Source: Clarkia xantiana subsp. parviflora (taxonomy: Eukaryota; Streptophyta; Magnoliopsida; Myrtales; Onagraceae). Taken from it: 64,000 bases of DNA. Under the pieces are notes generated by a model. It was not told the origin of the DNA. It worked only from the letters and a program-made list of their open reading frames with translations, and did no database searches. A program made the position numbers and the translations under genes. The stretch is from contig JAPTYO010000002.1 of assembly GCA_036873135.1 (NCBI GenBank), positions 22,098,452 to 22,162,451 on the forward strand, read 5' to 3'. Shown in pieces: positions 34,834-46,623 of this stretch (the first letter of the stretch is position 1; each line of letters starts with the position of its first letter).

Positions 34834-35441
34834 GGGTTAAAGGTACTTTTGATACCACATGTTTGACCGAATGTGGCTTTTAGTACTGGATGTTTAGTTT
34901 TGTATACTTTTGGTACCAAACGTTTGAAAAAATGTGGTTTTTAGTACATCTGTTAGTTGGCAGTTAGTTTTGGCCGTTAAATGACATGTGCAAGTCACGT
35001 GATCGACTCTAAACTTTTAATTTTGTTCAATTTAGTCCCTCAAATATATTCATAACTTTTATTTTGTTTAATTTAGTCCTAAAGCTTCAAAATCGAACCC
35101 AATTGGGACCTATCTCCAATTGGGTAAATTTGACCCAAATGGGACTATGTCAATTGAATTTGATTGGTTTAATTGGGTCCGATTTTGAAGTGTTATGACT
35201 AAGTTAAACAAAATAAAAGTTAGGAATATATTTGAGGGACTAAATTGAACAAAATTAAAAGTTTAGAGTCGATCACATGAGTTGCACATGTCATTTAACG
35301 GCCAAAACTAACGGCCAACTAACGGATGTACCAAAAGCCACATTTTTTCAAACGTTCGGTACAAAAAATATACAAAACTAAACATCCAGTACTAAAAGCC
35401 ACATTCGGTCAAACATGTGGTATCAAAACTACCTTTAACCC
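34834..35441. mobile_element. Long-TIR non-autonomous MULE
   Basis: 608 bases with inverted repeats of about 260 bases per arm from gggttaaaggtac at 34834 to the inverse at 35441, and the exact 9-bp duplication taaattaaa (34825-34833, 35442-35450). Internal motif ttgttcaatttagtcc as in the copies at 5688 and 9927. Non-coding. It landed 11 bases from the retroposed sequence. Confidence 0.85.
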
Positions 35442-35730
35442 TAAATTAAATTGAATTCATTAATAACAAGATATATAAGTAATATTGAAAACAAAATAAC
35501 AATGTCAGTGTTTATGTTTTATATGTATAATAAATATATATATTAGTTATATGTATAATTTTTTTATTATCTATATATTATAAAAATTCTTACTGAAAGA
35601 GAATTAACAAGTTTAATATGGAGTTAATAATTTGTAGAATTGTAAAGCCAAGATCAATCACACAAGAATTATGGTACTAATGCAGGAACACGCTGAATTA
35701 GGAGCTAAGCTGATAGTTTACTTTAAATGA

Positions 35731-35966
35731 ATAGATAAGCAGTGGAATTACAAAAATATCAAGTTTTCAAGATTCAGTCTCAACATTGTGTCGAAGATTT
35801 CTCCGGTAGCAAAGCATCATCTTAAACTCTCTGATTCTACATTGATCGAATAGATAAGCAATTGAATTACAAAAATATCGAGTTTTCAACATTCAGTCTA
35901 AGCTTTGTTTCAAAGATTTATCCGGTAATGAAGCGTCATCTTAAACTCTTTGATTTATGAAATATG
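35731..35966. repeat. 119-bp tandem duplication
   Basis: atagataagc starts at 35731 and 35850, and the following 110-odd bases are homologous (both include aattacaaaaatatc and catcttaaactct), about 85-90% alike by eye. It lies just upstream of the promoter-like segment at 36043, so it may be duplicated upstream regulatory DNA. Confidence 0.75.
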
Positions 35967-36042
35967 AGAAGAGATTTATAAAATAAAATTAACTTGGATA
36001 CATACCCTTCAATTCAATAAATGTATACGATTTCCAAAAGTT

Positions 36043-36122
36043 TTTGTGGAAAGGTTCCAAAGAAGCTACGAAAGTTCCTAGGAGCTTTAATAGTATCTTC
36101 TTTAGAAGTTGTCTATAAAAGG
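36043..36122 (+). promoter_or_regulatory. Heat-shock-element-like promoter segment
   Basis: A cluster of GAA/TTC blocks (ggaaaggttccaaagaagc, cgaaagttcctag, cttctttagaag) directly precedes a TATA box tataaaag at 36114-36121. This is the layout of plant heat-shock promoters. Downstream, the first ATG (36249) stops after seven codons, and the next (36253) opens a 63-codon frame with no recognised domain. The driven gene may be lost or non-coding. Confidence 0.4.
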
Positions 36123-36444
36123 AGAAAAAAAAAAGTATTTGAAGAATACCAAATTCTCCTTTTGACTTCTCTTTGATTCTGGAAATTGAGATTTGAAGCG
36201 ACAGAGACGACCAATAATACCTTCCTGAGACACGCCCCCAGAGAAACTATGAATGGGCCCAGTCGTTGATTCAAATGATGAAGGTTACCATTGTCGTCGA
36301 AATCTACTCGAGAAAACCACCACCACCGATTGGAAGGGCTTGGTTTTTGCTCTCTATGAATACGTGATTCCGACTCATCTGGCCTGTAATGCGGCTATAC
36401 ACGAATCATGTATTTTAGTAGTTTGTGGTGCTGATGGTGGTTGA

Positions 36445-37844
36445 GTGAAGAGAATACTGAAGGCGGAGACGTGGAACAGTTGAAGCTGCTGCAGAATTAG
36501 ACAGAACATGGATGAACATGAGAATAGAGAAATTGGAATATGAAGGCGTACGGTTTAGGCTATAAATTTTAAATGTTTTATTTTTAATCCAAATACAGTT
36601 TTATATTTATATATTTTCATCTTTTTAGAAAAATATTCACATGTATTTATTTTCTTTCCATTTTATAAAATTTCGTAGTGGACAACCAATACCAATCTCT
36701 CTTAACATATACTTGATAGCCTCCGTTTTTACCAAAAAAAAAAAAAAACATATTTCAAATTAAAGAATCTAATTCTCTAGATAATCCCAAATTATTTGGG
36801 TAATTTACTGTTCAACATGAGCGCACTTATCACTAAATGTATAACTTTATTTCTTATATTAATTTTAGATATCGTTATAATTATCACTTATCATATTTCA
36901 AATTTGATAAATACTGAAAATAAAATAATAAATTGCAATATTATTTTTGAATATATATACTTAAAGAACATGTTAAATACATATTATATATACTTTAATT
37001 TAATATATATATAATTTGAGTTAGGACATTTATAATGACGACACATAATCAAATTGAAAAAAAATTAAACAAACCTATTGGTCCACCTAATTACATTTAC
37101 ATAAGTGACATCATTTTTTTTTGCTTAGGTGGACATGTTAAAATTCATGCTAAGCACCTTATTCAATCCTGATGGAAGTTACAATTTGTTAGTATGTTAC
37201 ATAACAAAATTAATTAATTATCACTAAAAACTAAAAAAAATAAATTTCACTTATGTTTAATTTCGTTACTATTATCTTAATATTTAGATCTGGATAAATT
37301 TATATACATATGCATATTAAATATAAAAATATAATATAATTTGAATTTATATATTTGTTTAACTATTTTTTATCACTCTCATTCTTTTTTTTTTTGTCAA
37401 AACTCTGATTCACTTTCAATTTCTCTTTCATTTGAATGTTAGTCAATTTGCATCACCACATTAGAAAGTTTCAATTTCACTATATAATATTAGGAAAAAA
37501 AAACATATAAGAAAATATGTTCAAAATAATAAGATTATAAGCAAATACTAACAATTCATATGAACCATTTACAATATAATTAAACAAAAACAATTACTTT
37601 ATATATATATATTTTAGTGAATAAAATCAATATATAAATTTGTTTAGTTTCATGAATTTATTTTACATTTTTTCAAACATCGTGTTATCTTATCAAATAT
37701 TTTGAAAAAATATATACTATATTTTAGCCAAAAATGAGAAATTATATTAAAATTATTATCTATAATACTAATTAAATAATTAATTATAAATTAAACGTGT
37801 TTATTAAATGTATAAAACATATAAATTACTATCAAAGATATGTA
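36445..37844. other. AT-rich spacer left of the copia element
   Basis: No gene supported. A poly(A)-tailed candidate micro-insertion lies near 36700-36749 (tttttaccaaaaaaaaaaaa between two aacatat words) and a clearer one at 37375. Confidence 0.5.
37375..37411 (-). repeat. Micro-insertion with 10-bp target duplication
   Basis: actctcattc (37375-37384) and actctgattc (37402-37411) match at 9 of 10, flanking a T run plus gtcaaa. On the minus strand this is TTTGAC with a poly(A) tail. Confidence 0.4.
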
Positions 37845-38375
37845 TGTTGGATTACGGGGACGTAAAACTACAGAATGCTAAACGTGTACTAGCAAGAAAT
37901 CTAATCTACGCAGCGGAATTAGTACACATACCTTTTAGTTTTCCTGCCCAACGGTCAGAACCACGTGCAAGTTCTTTGTTAGAAGAAGTCCCACGCGATG
38001 TAGCTCCACAACAAGACCTCTGATCGATTCTTCAACGGAGATGGAACCTAAGACTTGATGTGATGGTGCCGAAATACTAGACGGGTGACAAGTTTTCTCA
38101 ATGGAGATCCTTGTTCTTAATTGTGTGTTTAAACCCTTAGGAGTCAACCCTATATATAGTATTGAGTGGAGTTGCCAAAAGGCAATTCCACCCAATGTGG
38201 TACTAAGGTTTCGGCCGAACCATGCATAAAGGGGGGAGGCCCATTTTAGGCCTCCCTTGTCAATTACTAATTGGATTTGGCCCAATCACCCTAGATTGAC
38301 AATTACCTAATTAACTTAGGTAATTCCCTTAATTAACGGGCTCCTATTACGGCGCCACGTCACCATATGCTAACA
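37845..38375 (-). repeat. Copia 3' LTR (left copy)
   Basis: 531 bases, shorter than the other LTR mainly by about 30 bases missing after cttttagNtttcctgcc. Confidence 0.92.
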
Positions 38376-39506
38376 GCTCCCACTCCCCGGAATGGGAGGG
38401 TGCTCGTTAATCTATACGATTACGCAATAGTATCAACATCTCAGTCTTCAGTCTTCGTCTCCGTCTCCGAATAGTTCATACGAAGCTTGCCGTACGACCG
38501 GCGGATACGACGGGCATTGTGCTACTTATATGTTAGGAGTATTGTAGCGTCCGCAGAACGTTGATTCCCTTTCATGAACCAAACATGTTTAAAATAAAAC
38601 TATGTTCCGCGCTGTATCCTTGGTCAACTGTCAATTCTCCAATTGCCCAGTTTTTCACAAATGAATACTTCTCCAGGGCATCCGTACAAGTGTTCACAAC
38701 CTTCAACTAATATCCGGTTGGCGGCCACCTTAGTGAACACGAGAGTCGGTGAATTAGAGGTGAACTTGACCATCCCCATCGCTTATACCCTTAGTCTGAC
38801 TCAGCCGGTTTCCAAGACGTGGTCACATGGCTGTTTTCGTTGGCACTACGCTCGTACGCCGGGAAGCGAGCATTGAGCCAGACCTTAGGTATTAGTTATG
38901 AGTCCGTGAGGATACTTTGGATGCCTCTTCATAAGACATCTGGGATCAATCACACGCTCAAGGTGAAGAAGTATGCGCCCTTTGAATCACAAGGATTCTA
39001 GCTAGCACAACTGAGCATGACCCCGTGGTCGTATATGGCACGCGCAGTATGAAGCACGCGTCGATAGCACGTAAAACCAGGGATGGGATATGTCAATAAT
39101 GCTATCGCAGAATCTCTCATCTGGCCTTGAATGTGATGTAGTGATTGACAAAGTCCAACTCGGCGATTTACAAAACGAAGATTAAGTCATGCTGTAAAGC
39201 GTGACAATGTTATCGTTTTGTTTAATCAGGTTTATCCCTCCTGATTCTTAGCCAATCTTGTTATGGTAGAGGTCCCTCTCTCCTTGCAAGATGAACGTGC
39301 CTGTGTGACGAGGCAAGGTTCACATTCGACATAATTTTGGTGGAAGGATTTTACTTCTTCCTATGACTTAGTTTATAGACCGTAAAATCCGATGTTGTTA
39401 ATCATCATGACGTCGATAAATCATAAACTCAAATTGCAATTCCTTTATTCAAATTGAAACATAATTTCAAATGTCAAAATGTTATCACTTTAACAAGCCA
39501 CACAGT
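38376..39506. other. Copia 3' untranslated region
   Basis: About 1.1 kb between the RNase H stop and the left LTR, unusually long for copia. No product recognised on either strand; the short plus-strand frames (38643-39001) have no known domain. Confidence 0.5.
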
Positions 39507-40900
39507 TTAAGCCCTACGTAATCCAAGCAGTTTTACGTGCTTTTCAAAAATCTCCCTAAGCAACGGCTTAGTTAAAGGGTCTGCGACCATATTGTCTGTA
39601 GGCAAGTATTCTAAAGCGATTATGTTGTCTTCCAGAACAGATTTAGTATAATTGTATTTCACATCAATGTGCTTTGTCATACTATGGTACTTTGGATTCT
39701 TAACTGCCGCAATGGCCGCCTGACTGTCGGAGTATACCTTCACAGGTTTACTCTTCTTGTCGGTGCCAATTAATGCAGTAAGAAGCCTTTTCAGCCATAC
39801 CGCTTCTTGTGCGTTTTTGGAGAGGGCAACGAATTCTGATTCCATAGTGGAAAGCGCGCCACAAGATTGCTTCTTGCTAACCCATGATATAGCAACATTA
39901 GCAAGGAGAAAAACTCCTCATGTGGTGGACTTACGGTCATCCGGATCGCCACCGTGGTCGGCGTCACTATAACCGGTCAATTCGAATTGCCCTCATAGCA
40001 CAGAACGTAGTCGGCAGTACCTTTCAGATATCTGATAATTCGTTTTACGGCCTTTAGATGTTGATAACTAGGATCTGATTGGAATCTTGCTACTAGGCCC
40101 ACAACGTAACAGATGTCTGGCCGAGTACAGAGCATGGCGTACATTAGATTCCCTACCATGCTCAGATACTCTACATTCTTCATTTGTTCACGCTCCTGCT
40201 AGTTTTTCGGGCCATCACGCTGCGATAGCGCGCACCTGAACACAACCGGCGTATCCACGGGTTTAGCATCCAACATTCTGAATCTTTTCAACAGTTTGTT
40301 GATATATGATTCCTGAGATAGACATAATCTCTGGGTGGCACGATTTCGGGCAATTTTGATGCCTAAGATGTACGTAGCCTCTCTCATGTCTTTCATCTCG
40401 AATGCTGATGCTAACAAGGACTTTGATTTATTCATAAAATTCACGTCGTTTGCAGCAATGAGTATATCATCCACGTATAGTGTTATGATGACATACTTAG
40501 ACTCGGAGGTCTTGGTGTATACGCAGGGATCCTCGTGAAGATTCACGAATCTGTATCCGACGATTTCCTCGTGGAATCTGCGATACCATTGCCGAGACGA
40601 TTGTTTAAGGCCGTATATAGATCTTTGGAGTTGGAAAATTTACGTTCTTTGCCAGGAGTAATGAAACCCTCCGGCTGCTCCATATAGATCTCTTCCTCCA
40701 GGTTTTCATGGAGGAATGCGGTCTTAACATCCATTTGATGTAGCTCTAGATCAAGACTAGCAACTTGGGCAATGATGGCCCTTACTGTGGTGTAACGCAC
40801 AGTCGGTGAGTCTGTCTTTATCAAAGTTAACTTCCGGGATTTGGGTATATTCTTTCGCAATTATTCGAGTTTTGCACTACTCGAAATTTCCACCAGAATT
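39507..40900 (-). pseudogene. pol: Copia RT-RNase H remnant
   Basis: Fragments of one polyprotein in shifting frames. 40860-40543 carries the RT start (HQMDVKTAFLHENLEEEIYM); 40546-40199 the catalytic core with LYVDDILIAA; 40183-39977 the segment YLSMVGNLMYAMLCTRPDIC; 39845-39507 the RNase H with VYSDSQAAIAAVKNPKYHSM and the end DPLTKPL. Frameshifts and stops separate them (near 40620, 40199 and 39980), so no intact enzyme is made. The catalytic YVDD and RNase H residues are still visible. Would have copied the element's RNA in cytoplasmic particles. Confidence 0.85.
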
Positions 40901-42656
40901 GAATTCTAAGATTTCACTTTCTAGCTCTGTGGTTAACAGATAAATCAACTAAAGACTAAAAAACGAATTAGTTCTTATTTAGGCAATTTCATCCTCCATT
41001 GTTTTCCTCAATTCCTTTGTTTTGAGGTCCTTCCTTTGCTTGCTGAATCGTCATTGGTTCAAGAACGAACACCAAGATGTGTAACGCATCTTATTTGATG
41101 GGACACTTCTCGAGAGAAGTTCGTTGCCTTTGATTATGTCTAGGCACGTTAGTCCCATGTTTTAGTCTGATTGTTACTCCCACTCGGAATAATGCTTCTT
41201 ATCGGGGCATTACTCCCACTGGGAACAATGGTGGTGTTTGAACTTACTTGGAATATCCTCTCGGTCTCGGGTTTTTACCTCTGAGATGTATTCCTCGATC
41301 ACTAGGATATGGAACCAAGTTGATTATTCCACTCCCACTAGGAAAAATAGGTAGTTGAAATAGTTCATTATCATGATTATCAGGTCCGACTTGATTCGCA
41401 TTTTGAAATTTAGTGATGATTATGTGTGAGGGGGAGTGAGCCCTCTCACTGGATTTGTTTCCATCATCATTTACCAAATCAATCACTTATGTTATATCAA
41501 TTCTCCCACTCGAAGTAAGAGGGACCTGAGAATCTCCACCAACCATCTGTTAACTTTAATCATTAATAGTTCGTTCGTTCTGCAAAGCGTTGGAAATTCA
41601 TCCTCAAACCTTTATAATGTGTCATGTTTATCCACGAAACCATTGTTCCAGGCTAATTTTAAAACTTGTATTCTCCGAGAGTAGCGCGTACTCTTAATAA
41701 ATACTTGTTTTAATGCGCAAATTAATGCGTCTTTGTGATAAGGTTTTACCCGAATCATTCATTAGCTTTTATGGTACCGTGTTAACCGATTTAGTCAGAA
41801 CATAGTGTTTTACATTAATGTGAAATTAATCTCATCATGCAGGAACAATTAATGTGTAACTCTAAAATTATGTAATTTTAAGCTATGCATTTTGAAGTAT
41901 TTAATGAATGCCTTTTAGCTAAACTCTTCGTTCAGGGCTAAGGGTGGGAGAGTCGTTTTACCGACTACTTCCTTTCGTTTATTTAACTCATCCATAGATT
42001 TATCTATCTTATGGACCATGCATTTAAGCTGTCGCTTTTAATGCCATGGTTGATATTCTAATTAGACTGTAGTAGCTTGAAAACCTACATAAAATCTAAG
42101 TAGTTATCAGTGAGTTATATCTGAAGAATTACAAACGAAAATTCCGCATTCATAAAAATACTTGATTATTAAATTCGTATTCTAAAAAGATGTGTCCCGT
42201 CTTTCGAGGTGACATGCGCCACGCGCATACCCGGTTAAAAACCGTGGTTTTGAGAATCGTTTTAGTCTCCAAATTTAAAAGAAAATCGGTTTTAACATGC
42301 ATATTATTTTGGGATACAAACTATAATGGAGTACTTTAACAAATAAGGATGCTTGAGCAATGTGTTGAATAACGTGAATAGGATAAGAACGAATGATGAT
42401 AAATTCAATACTTAATTCAAGTATTAGTAAATACTCTGAAAATAATGTGTTCCACCAAGAAACTTATTTAAGAGTATTCTCAAACAGAAATAAAAGTAAA
42501 AGTTTTAGCAAATCTAAAGATAAGAATCTCTCATTTCATCTTTATTCTTCTGGGGCATCCTCGATCAGGTCGTTGCTTCTGTTTCTCAGTTCTGTAATTC
42601 AAAAGAAAATGAATTACTCTCAAGTGATTATAAGCAAAGAGAATGAATGATTTTCA
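40901..42656 (-). pseudogene. Copia internal region, protease/integrase lost
   Basis: About 1.75 kb where protease, integrase and the RT amino end should be. Only faint coding traces of the region just before RT are seen near 40985-41100. No integrase HHCC or DDE motif was found. Several cccact words recur at 41170-41500. Confidence 0.5.
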
Positions 42657-43524
42657 TCATCTTTTCCCTTTACGTACCTTAGGAGGATTAGTGCAGGCAT
42701 TAGCCAGGTGGCCTTTCACGCCACACCTGAAACACGTTCGAGTTTCCTCTTTACGTGTCTGCTTTGCTTGGTTTTTCTTACCACCAGATTGTTTGCGTTT
42801 AAACTTCTTCTGGGATTTGTTCGCCACAAACTTCTCAGTTTTGTTCTGAGAGCTTTTTCCCTTTCTCTTGGGCTTTCCCTTTTGTTCGGTTCGAGCAGAG
42901 GATGCAATATGCATTTCAGATCTAGACTTTTCAGCCTTGAGTCTATCTTCCTCCAGCTCAATATGAACTTGTACCTTCTCGAGAGTATCGAGATGGGTAG
43001 CATGGGTAAGGCTCATTTTCATGATATTCCAAGATTCGGTTAAAGAGCGGATCATGTAGTTGACTTGTTGTTCCTCAGACAGGTTTTCACCTGCTTCCTT
43101 GAGCTCATCGATCAAGTTACACATATGCATAATATGATCTTTTATCGTATGCTTGGGATTCTTCTTATAGGTGTCAAGAGCGATGTTTAACGCTCTCTTT
43201 TGGGCAATGGTGTAGACACCAAATGTTGCCTTAAGACCATCCCACGGGTCTTTGGCAGTCCCCAAATGGTCAAACTTATAGAGAATCTCGTCTTCCAACA
43301 TAGAGAGCAAGGTGGAACGAACATCATGATCCTTGACATCCCATTCATCATAGAACGTCTTTTGGTCATCTGTGAGGTCTCCCTCAGGCCTAGTTTGTTT
43401 TGTGGTCAAATGCTCCAGACCTCTTATTTAAGAGATTATCATCTTAACTCGTTTATTTATAATTACCGCTATTCAATCTTATTCCCTTATTCAACTGGGA
43501 AATGACATTGCTAGTTGCAGCCAT
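42657..43524 (-). pseudogene. gag: Copia gag, frameshifted near its start
   Basis: The 250-codon frame 43409-42657 is a gag/UBN2-type capsid protein ending in a basic tail with one zinc knuckle, CFRCGVKGHLANAC. An upstream start MAATSNVISQLNK at 43524 fits the gag amino end, but stops about 23 codons later, so start and body are out of frame. RNA-packaging role is known for the family. Confidence 0.8.
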
Positions 43525-44872
43525 CTATATTTACACAATGACAATCATGCAAAGTTTAGGAAGAGAACAACATTTTGACAGAATTGCAAACATCGGATTA
43601 TCTATTATGATGGAATACGACGAATAGTGATCCTTCAGTCACCAAACCAACCTTCAGTAAACCAAGGAAGGCGGTGTCGTGAAAGAATTCACACTATTGT
43701 CATTTTCAATCTAATATATCAGTCTTTTGAAAACAGTTATTCTATTACAAATAACCGGAACGAGAATTTTCAAATAAGCATACCCGATCTTGGCTTTCCC
43801 AAGGCCCTTATGATTTTGTAAAATTATCCGATAATTTACGCATGCATATTTATAATTATACTATATCTAGCAAATCATCATACCATGCCATAAATATCGA
43901 ACACAACATGCTTACGCGTCATGCGTCTAATGTTCCTAGCATACATAATTCTACGTAAAGTAAATTATCACATGCGTTCTATTATGAACATCATAGCATA
44001 CGCGTCAAAACATGTAATATCCGCACACATCATGCATAATTGGCGACTAGAATTTTCGGTTTTATAAAACGCATTGAAAATATTAGGGGCTGTTTTGCAA
44101 TTCATGCTTACAATCATTCATGCGAATTTCTAGACATGGATTTTAGGCACTTTCAATCAGCATAGCATGTCTATCCTATTGCGCAAACCATATATTTAAA
44201 TCCCAGAGCTCAATGCTCGCAATATAATATCAAGCTAGCTTGACCAAGTCAAGACGAAAATTCTAATTATATCAAAATATATGATGCATAAGGTAAACAA
44301 TTGCAAATCAGCCCACTAATTTAATCCAGTCCCAAAAACATGCAAGTCCGAGATCCATCCCCATAATCGAAACCAAGCATTAAGGTTTTGACTGAAACGG
44401 TGTTTTAAAACACAAACCCTAAGAGCACTGTTTAGACTAATTTTAAAGTTCGAAAACATTTTGGATTTAAAATTTGACATCCTATTTTATTGAACAATTT
44501 AAAATTTTCGAAAATTTTTAAAGTGGTTCGGTCCAAATTTTTAAAATCCGGTTCAACCCGGTATGATTTTAAAAAATTCTGGTTTGGTCCGAAACGGTTC
44601 AATAAAATAAGATTGTGGTTCGGTTTATCACTCAAAACCGGTTAGGTTAGGTTCAATTTAGTTACTACGGTCCGACCCGACCCGACTAAGTCGACCCAAT
44701 TAAGAAAACCCGGATTGGTTTTATCCGTTCCGGTTTAGCAATTGGACCGGCCCATAAACCTTAGGGTTTTGGCCGAAATATGTCTTGTGGGCTAAGTAGG
44801 ATTTTAAAGTCCACTAAAAACTTAACTTAGCCACCAAGAAATATTAATTATTTAAAATAATTTCCAATATTG

Positions 44873-44914
<42 letters not shown>

Positions 44915-45640
44915 TTGTTAAGATTTTATCACTAAGATGTAAATCAATTAACAATATATAATATATATATAAAATTCGGCCAAACTATATATATATATAT
45001 ATTATTGTCAAATATATCTTTTAGGGATTAAAATATGTAGACAATATATCTTCTTAATTGTTTGATAGTAACTAAATCTATCAATATATATATTATCCCT
45101 ATCTTTTAGCTATATATATTGATAGTTAATATCCTTTACAATATTATATTAGAACATATCCTTATTTTCCAACTTATAGATATATAGTTACCTATTAATA
45201 AAATTTAAAAATGGAAACATATATATTAAAATATTAGTGCCGAATTTTTAAAGCCTTTGTGACCAAGAAAATTAATTTTTTTTACCTAAAATACCCCTAG
45301 GGTTTTCGGCACAAACACAAAGAGTTGGAAAAGTTGTCAAATTTTAAGATCAAATACTACCTTGATCAAGAATCCAAATTGTGTTCTTGATAAAACTCAT
45401 GGTGTTCTTGAAGATTATGAACATCAAACTCAAATTCATAACAAATTTTCGGTTTTGATCCTCAAAAACACATAAATTTCGAAAATTTTAAGTTTTTAAA
45501 GATCAAATACATGATTTCATGTTGAAAATTTCGGAACACATATTGATGTTCATCCACCTAAAAATTTCGGATTTTTCATAGATTCAAGAACATCATTTTA
45601 TCAAAATTTTAAGAACTCCTAACTCAGGCTCTAATACCAC
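43525..45640 (-). other. Copia 5' leader
   Basis: Over 2 kb between the 5' LTR and gag, with an AT dinucleotide run at 44876-44911 and further short (AT)n around 44985-45000. The PBS is at its right edge (45639-45624). No gene seen. Confidence 0.5.
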
Positions 45641-46201
45641 TGTTGGATTACGGGGACGTAATACTACGGAATGCTAAACGTGTACTAGCAAAAAATCCAA
45701 TCTACGCAGCGGAGTTAGTACACATACCTTTTAGCTTTCCTGCCTAAGAACGATGTGGAGGGAGTTATGATCCTCCGGTCGGAACCACGTGCAAGTTCTT
45801 TGTTAGAAGAAGTCTCACGCGATGTAGTTCCACAACAAGACCTCTGATCGATTCTTCAACGGAGATGGAACCTCAGACATGATGTGATGGTGCCGAAATA
45901 TTAGACTAGGGTGACAAGTTTTCTCAATGGAGAACATTGTTCTTAATTGTGTGTTTAAACCCTTAGGAGTCACCCCTATATATAGTATTGGGTGGAGTTG
46001 CCAAAAGGCAATTCCACCCAATGTGGTACTAGGGTTTCGACCGAACCATGCATAAAGGGGGGAGGCCCATTTTGGGCCTCCCTTGTCAATTACTAATTGG
46101 ATTTGGCCCAATTAGCCCAGATTGACAATTACCTAATTAACTTAGGTAATTCCCTTAATTAACAGACTCCTATTACGGCGCCACGTCACCATATGCTAAC
46201 A
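45641..46201 (-). repeat. Copia 5' LTR (right copy)
   Basis: 561 bases; see the element entry for ends and duplication. Confidence 0.92.
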
Positions 46202-46221
46202 ATGTATACAACAGTTAAAAA

Positions 46222-46542
46222 TCTATCATATACTAATATATTATTAACAATAATATTTAGTAAGTATTTTTTTTTTTTTTAAATATTTTGATGGTTTGTT
46301 ATGAGTATTATCATATGCGTAAACCTATTGACTAACAAATAGAACTTTTGTTCACACACGTTAGGATAGAATTATACGAGTTTATATATACACCTTAATA
46401 GTATAATAGTTGTATTGAATAAATTATTTCAAATAAAAAAGACCAGTCAAATTAATTATTAATATTAAATTTGAATTTTCGTAATACCTTAATAATTATA
46501 TACACAAATAATTACCACGCAACGCGTGGGTCAACCACCTAG
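46222..46542 (+). mobile_element. Short candidate Helitron-3
   Basis: 3' end: hairpin ccacgc-aac-gcgtgg (46515-46529), then CTAG ending at 46542, followed by T. A candidate 5' end, A then TCTATCATATACTAATATAT, begins at 46222. 321 bases, non-coding. The copia element inserted 20 bases to its left. Confidence 0.45.
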
Positions 46543-46589
46543 TAATATGATAATTTAAATAAAAATAAAAAGAATTGTATTATGTTATG

Positions 46590-46623
46590 TCATCTCGCGT
46601 GGTGCGCGAAAATTGCACCCTAG
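46590..46623 (+). mobile_element. Second Helitron-type 3' terminus
   Basis: ctcgcgtggtgcgcgaaaat followed by CTAG at 46620-46623 and T. A hairpin of about 5-6 bp precedes the end. It lies 81 bases beyond the first terminus, suggesting tandem Helitron ends. Its 5' end was not found. Confidence 0.4.

Larger units (their letters stand above)
37845..46201 (-). mobile_element. Degraded Ty1/copia element with both LTRs
   Basis: 8357 bases. LTRs at 37845-38375 (3') and 45641-46201 (5') begin TGTTGGATTACGGGG and end CATATGCTAACA; the exact 5-bp duplication atgta flanks them (37840-37844, 46202-46206). PBS TGGTATTAGAGCC next to the right LTR differs by one base from the initiator-tRNA-Met type. A purine tract (GGGGAGTGGGAGC) abuts the left LTR. 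Gag lies at the right, RT and RNase H at the left, so the coding strand is minus. Protease and integrase are not recognisable and the ORFs are broken. LTR length difference and substitutions make it the oldest of the three LTR elements. Confidence 0.92.

Noticed and set aside
36253..36444. 63-codon ORF after the heat-shock-like promoter as a protein gene
   Set aside because: No homology recognised, short, and preceded by an out-of-frame ATG; kept only as part of the promoter observation.
44876..44911. AT dinucleotide run as a functional element
   Set aside because: Ordinary microsatellite in an AT-rich leader.
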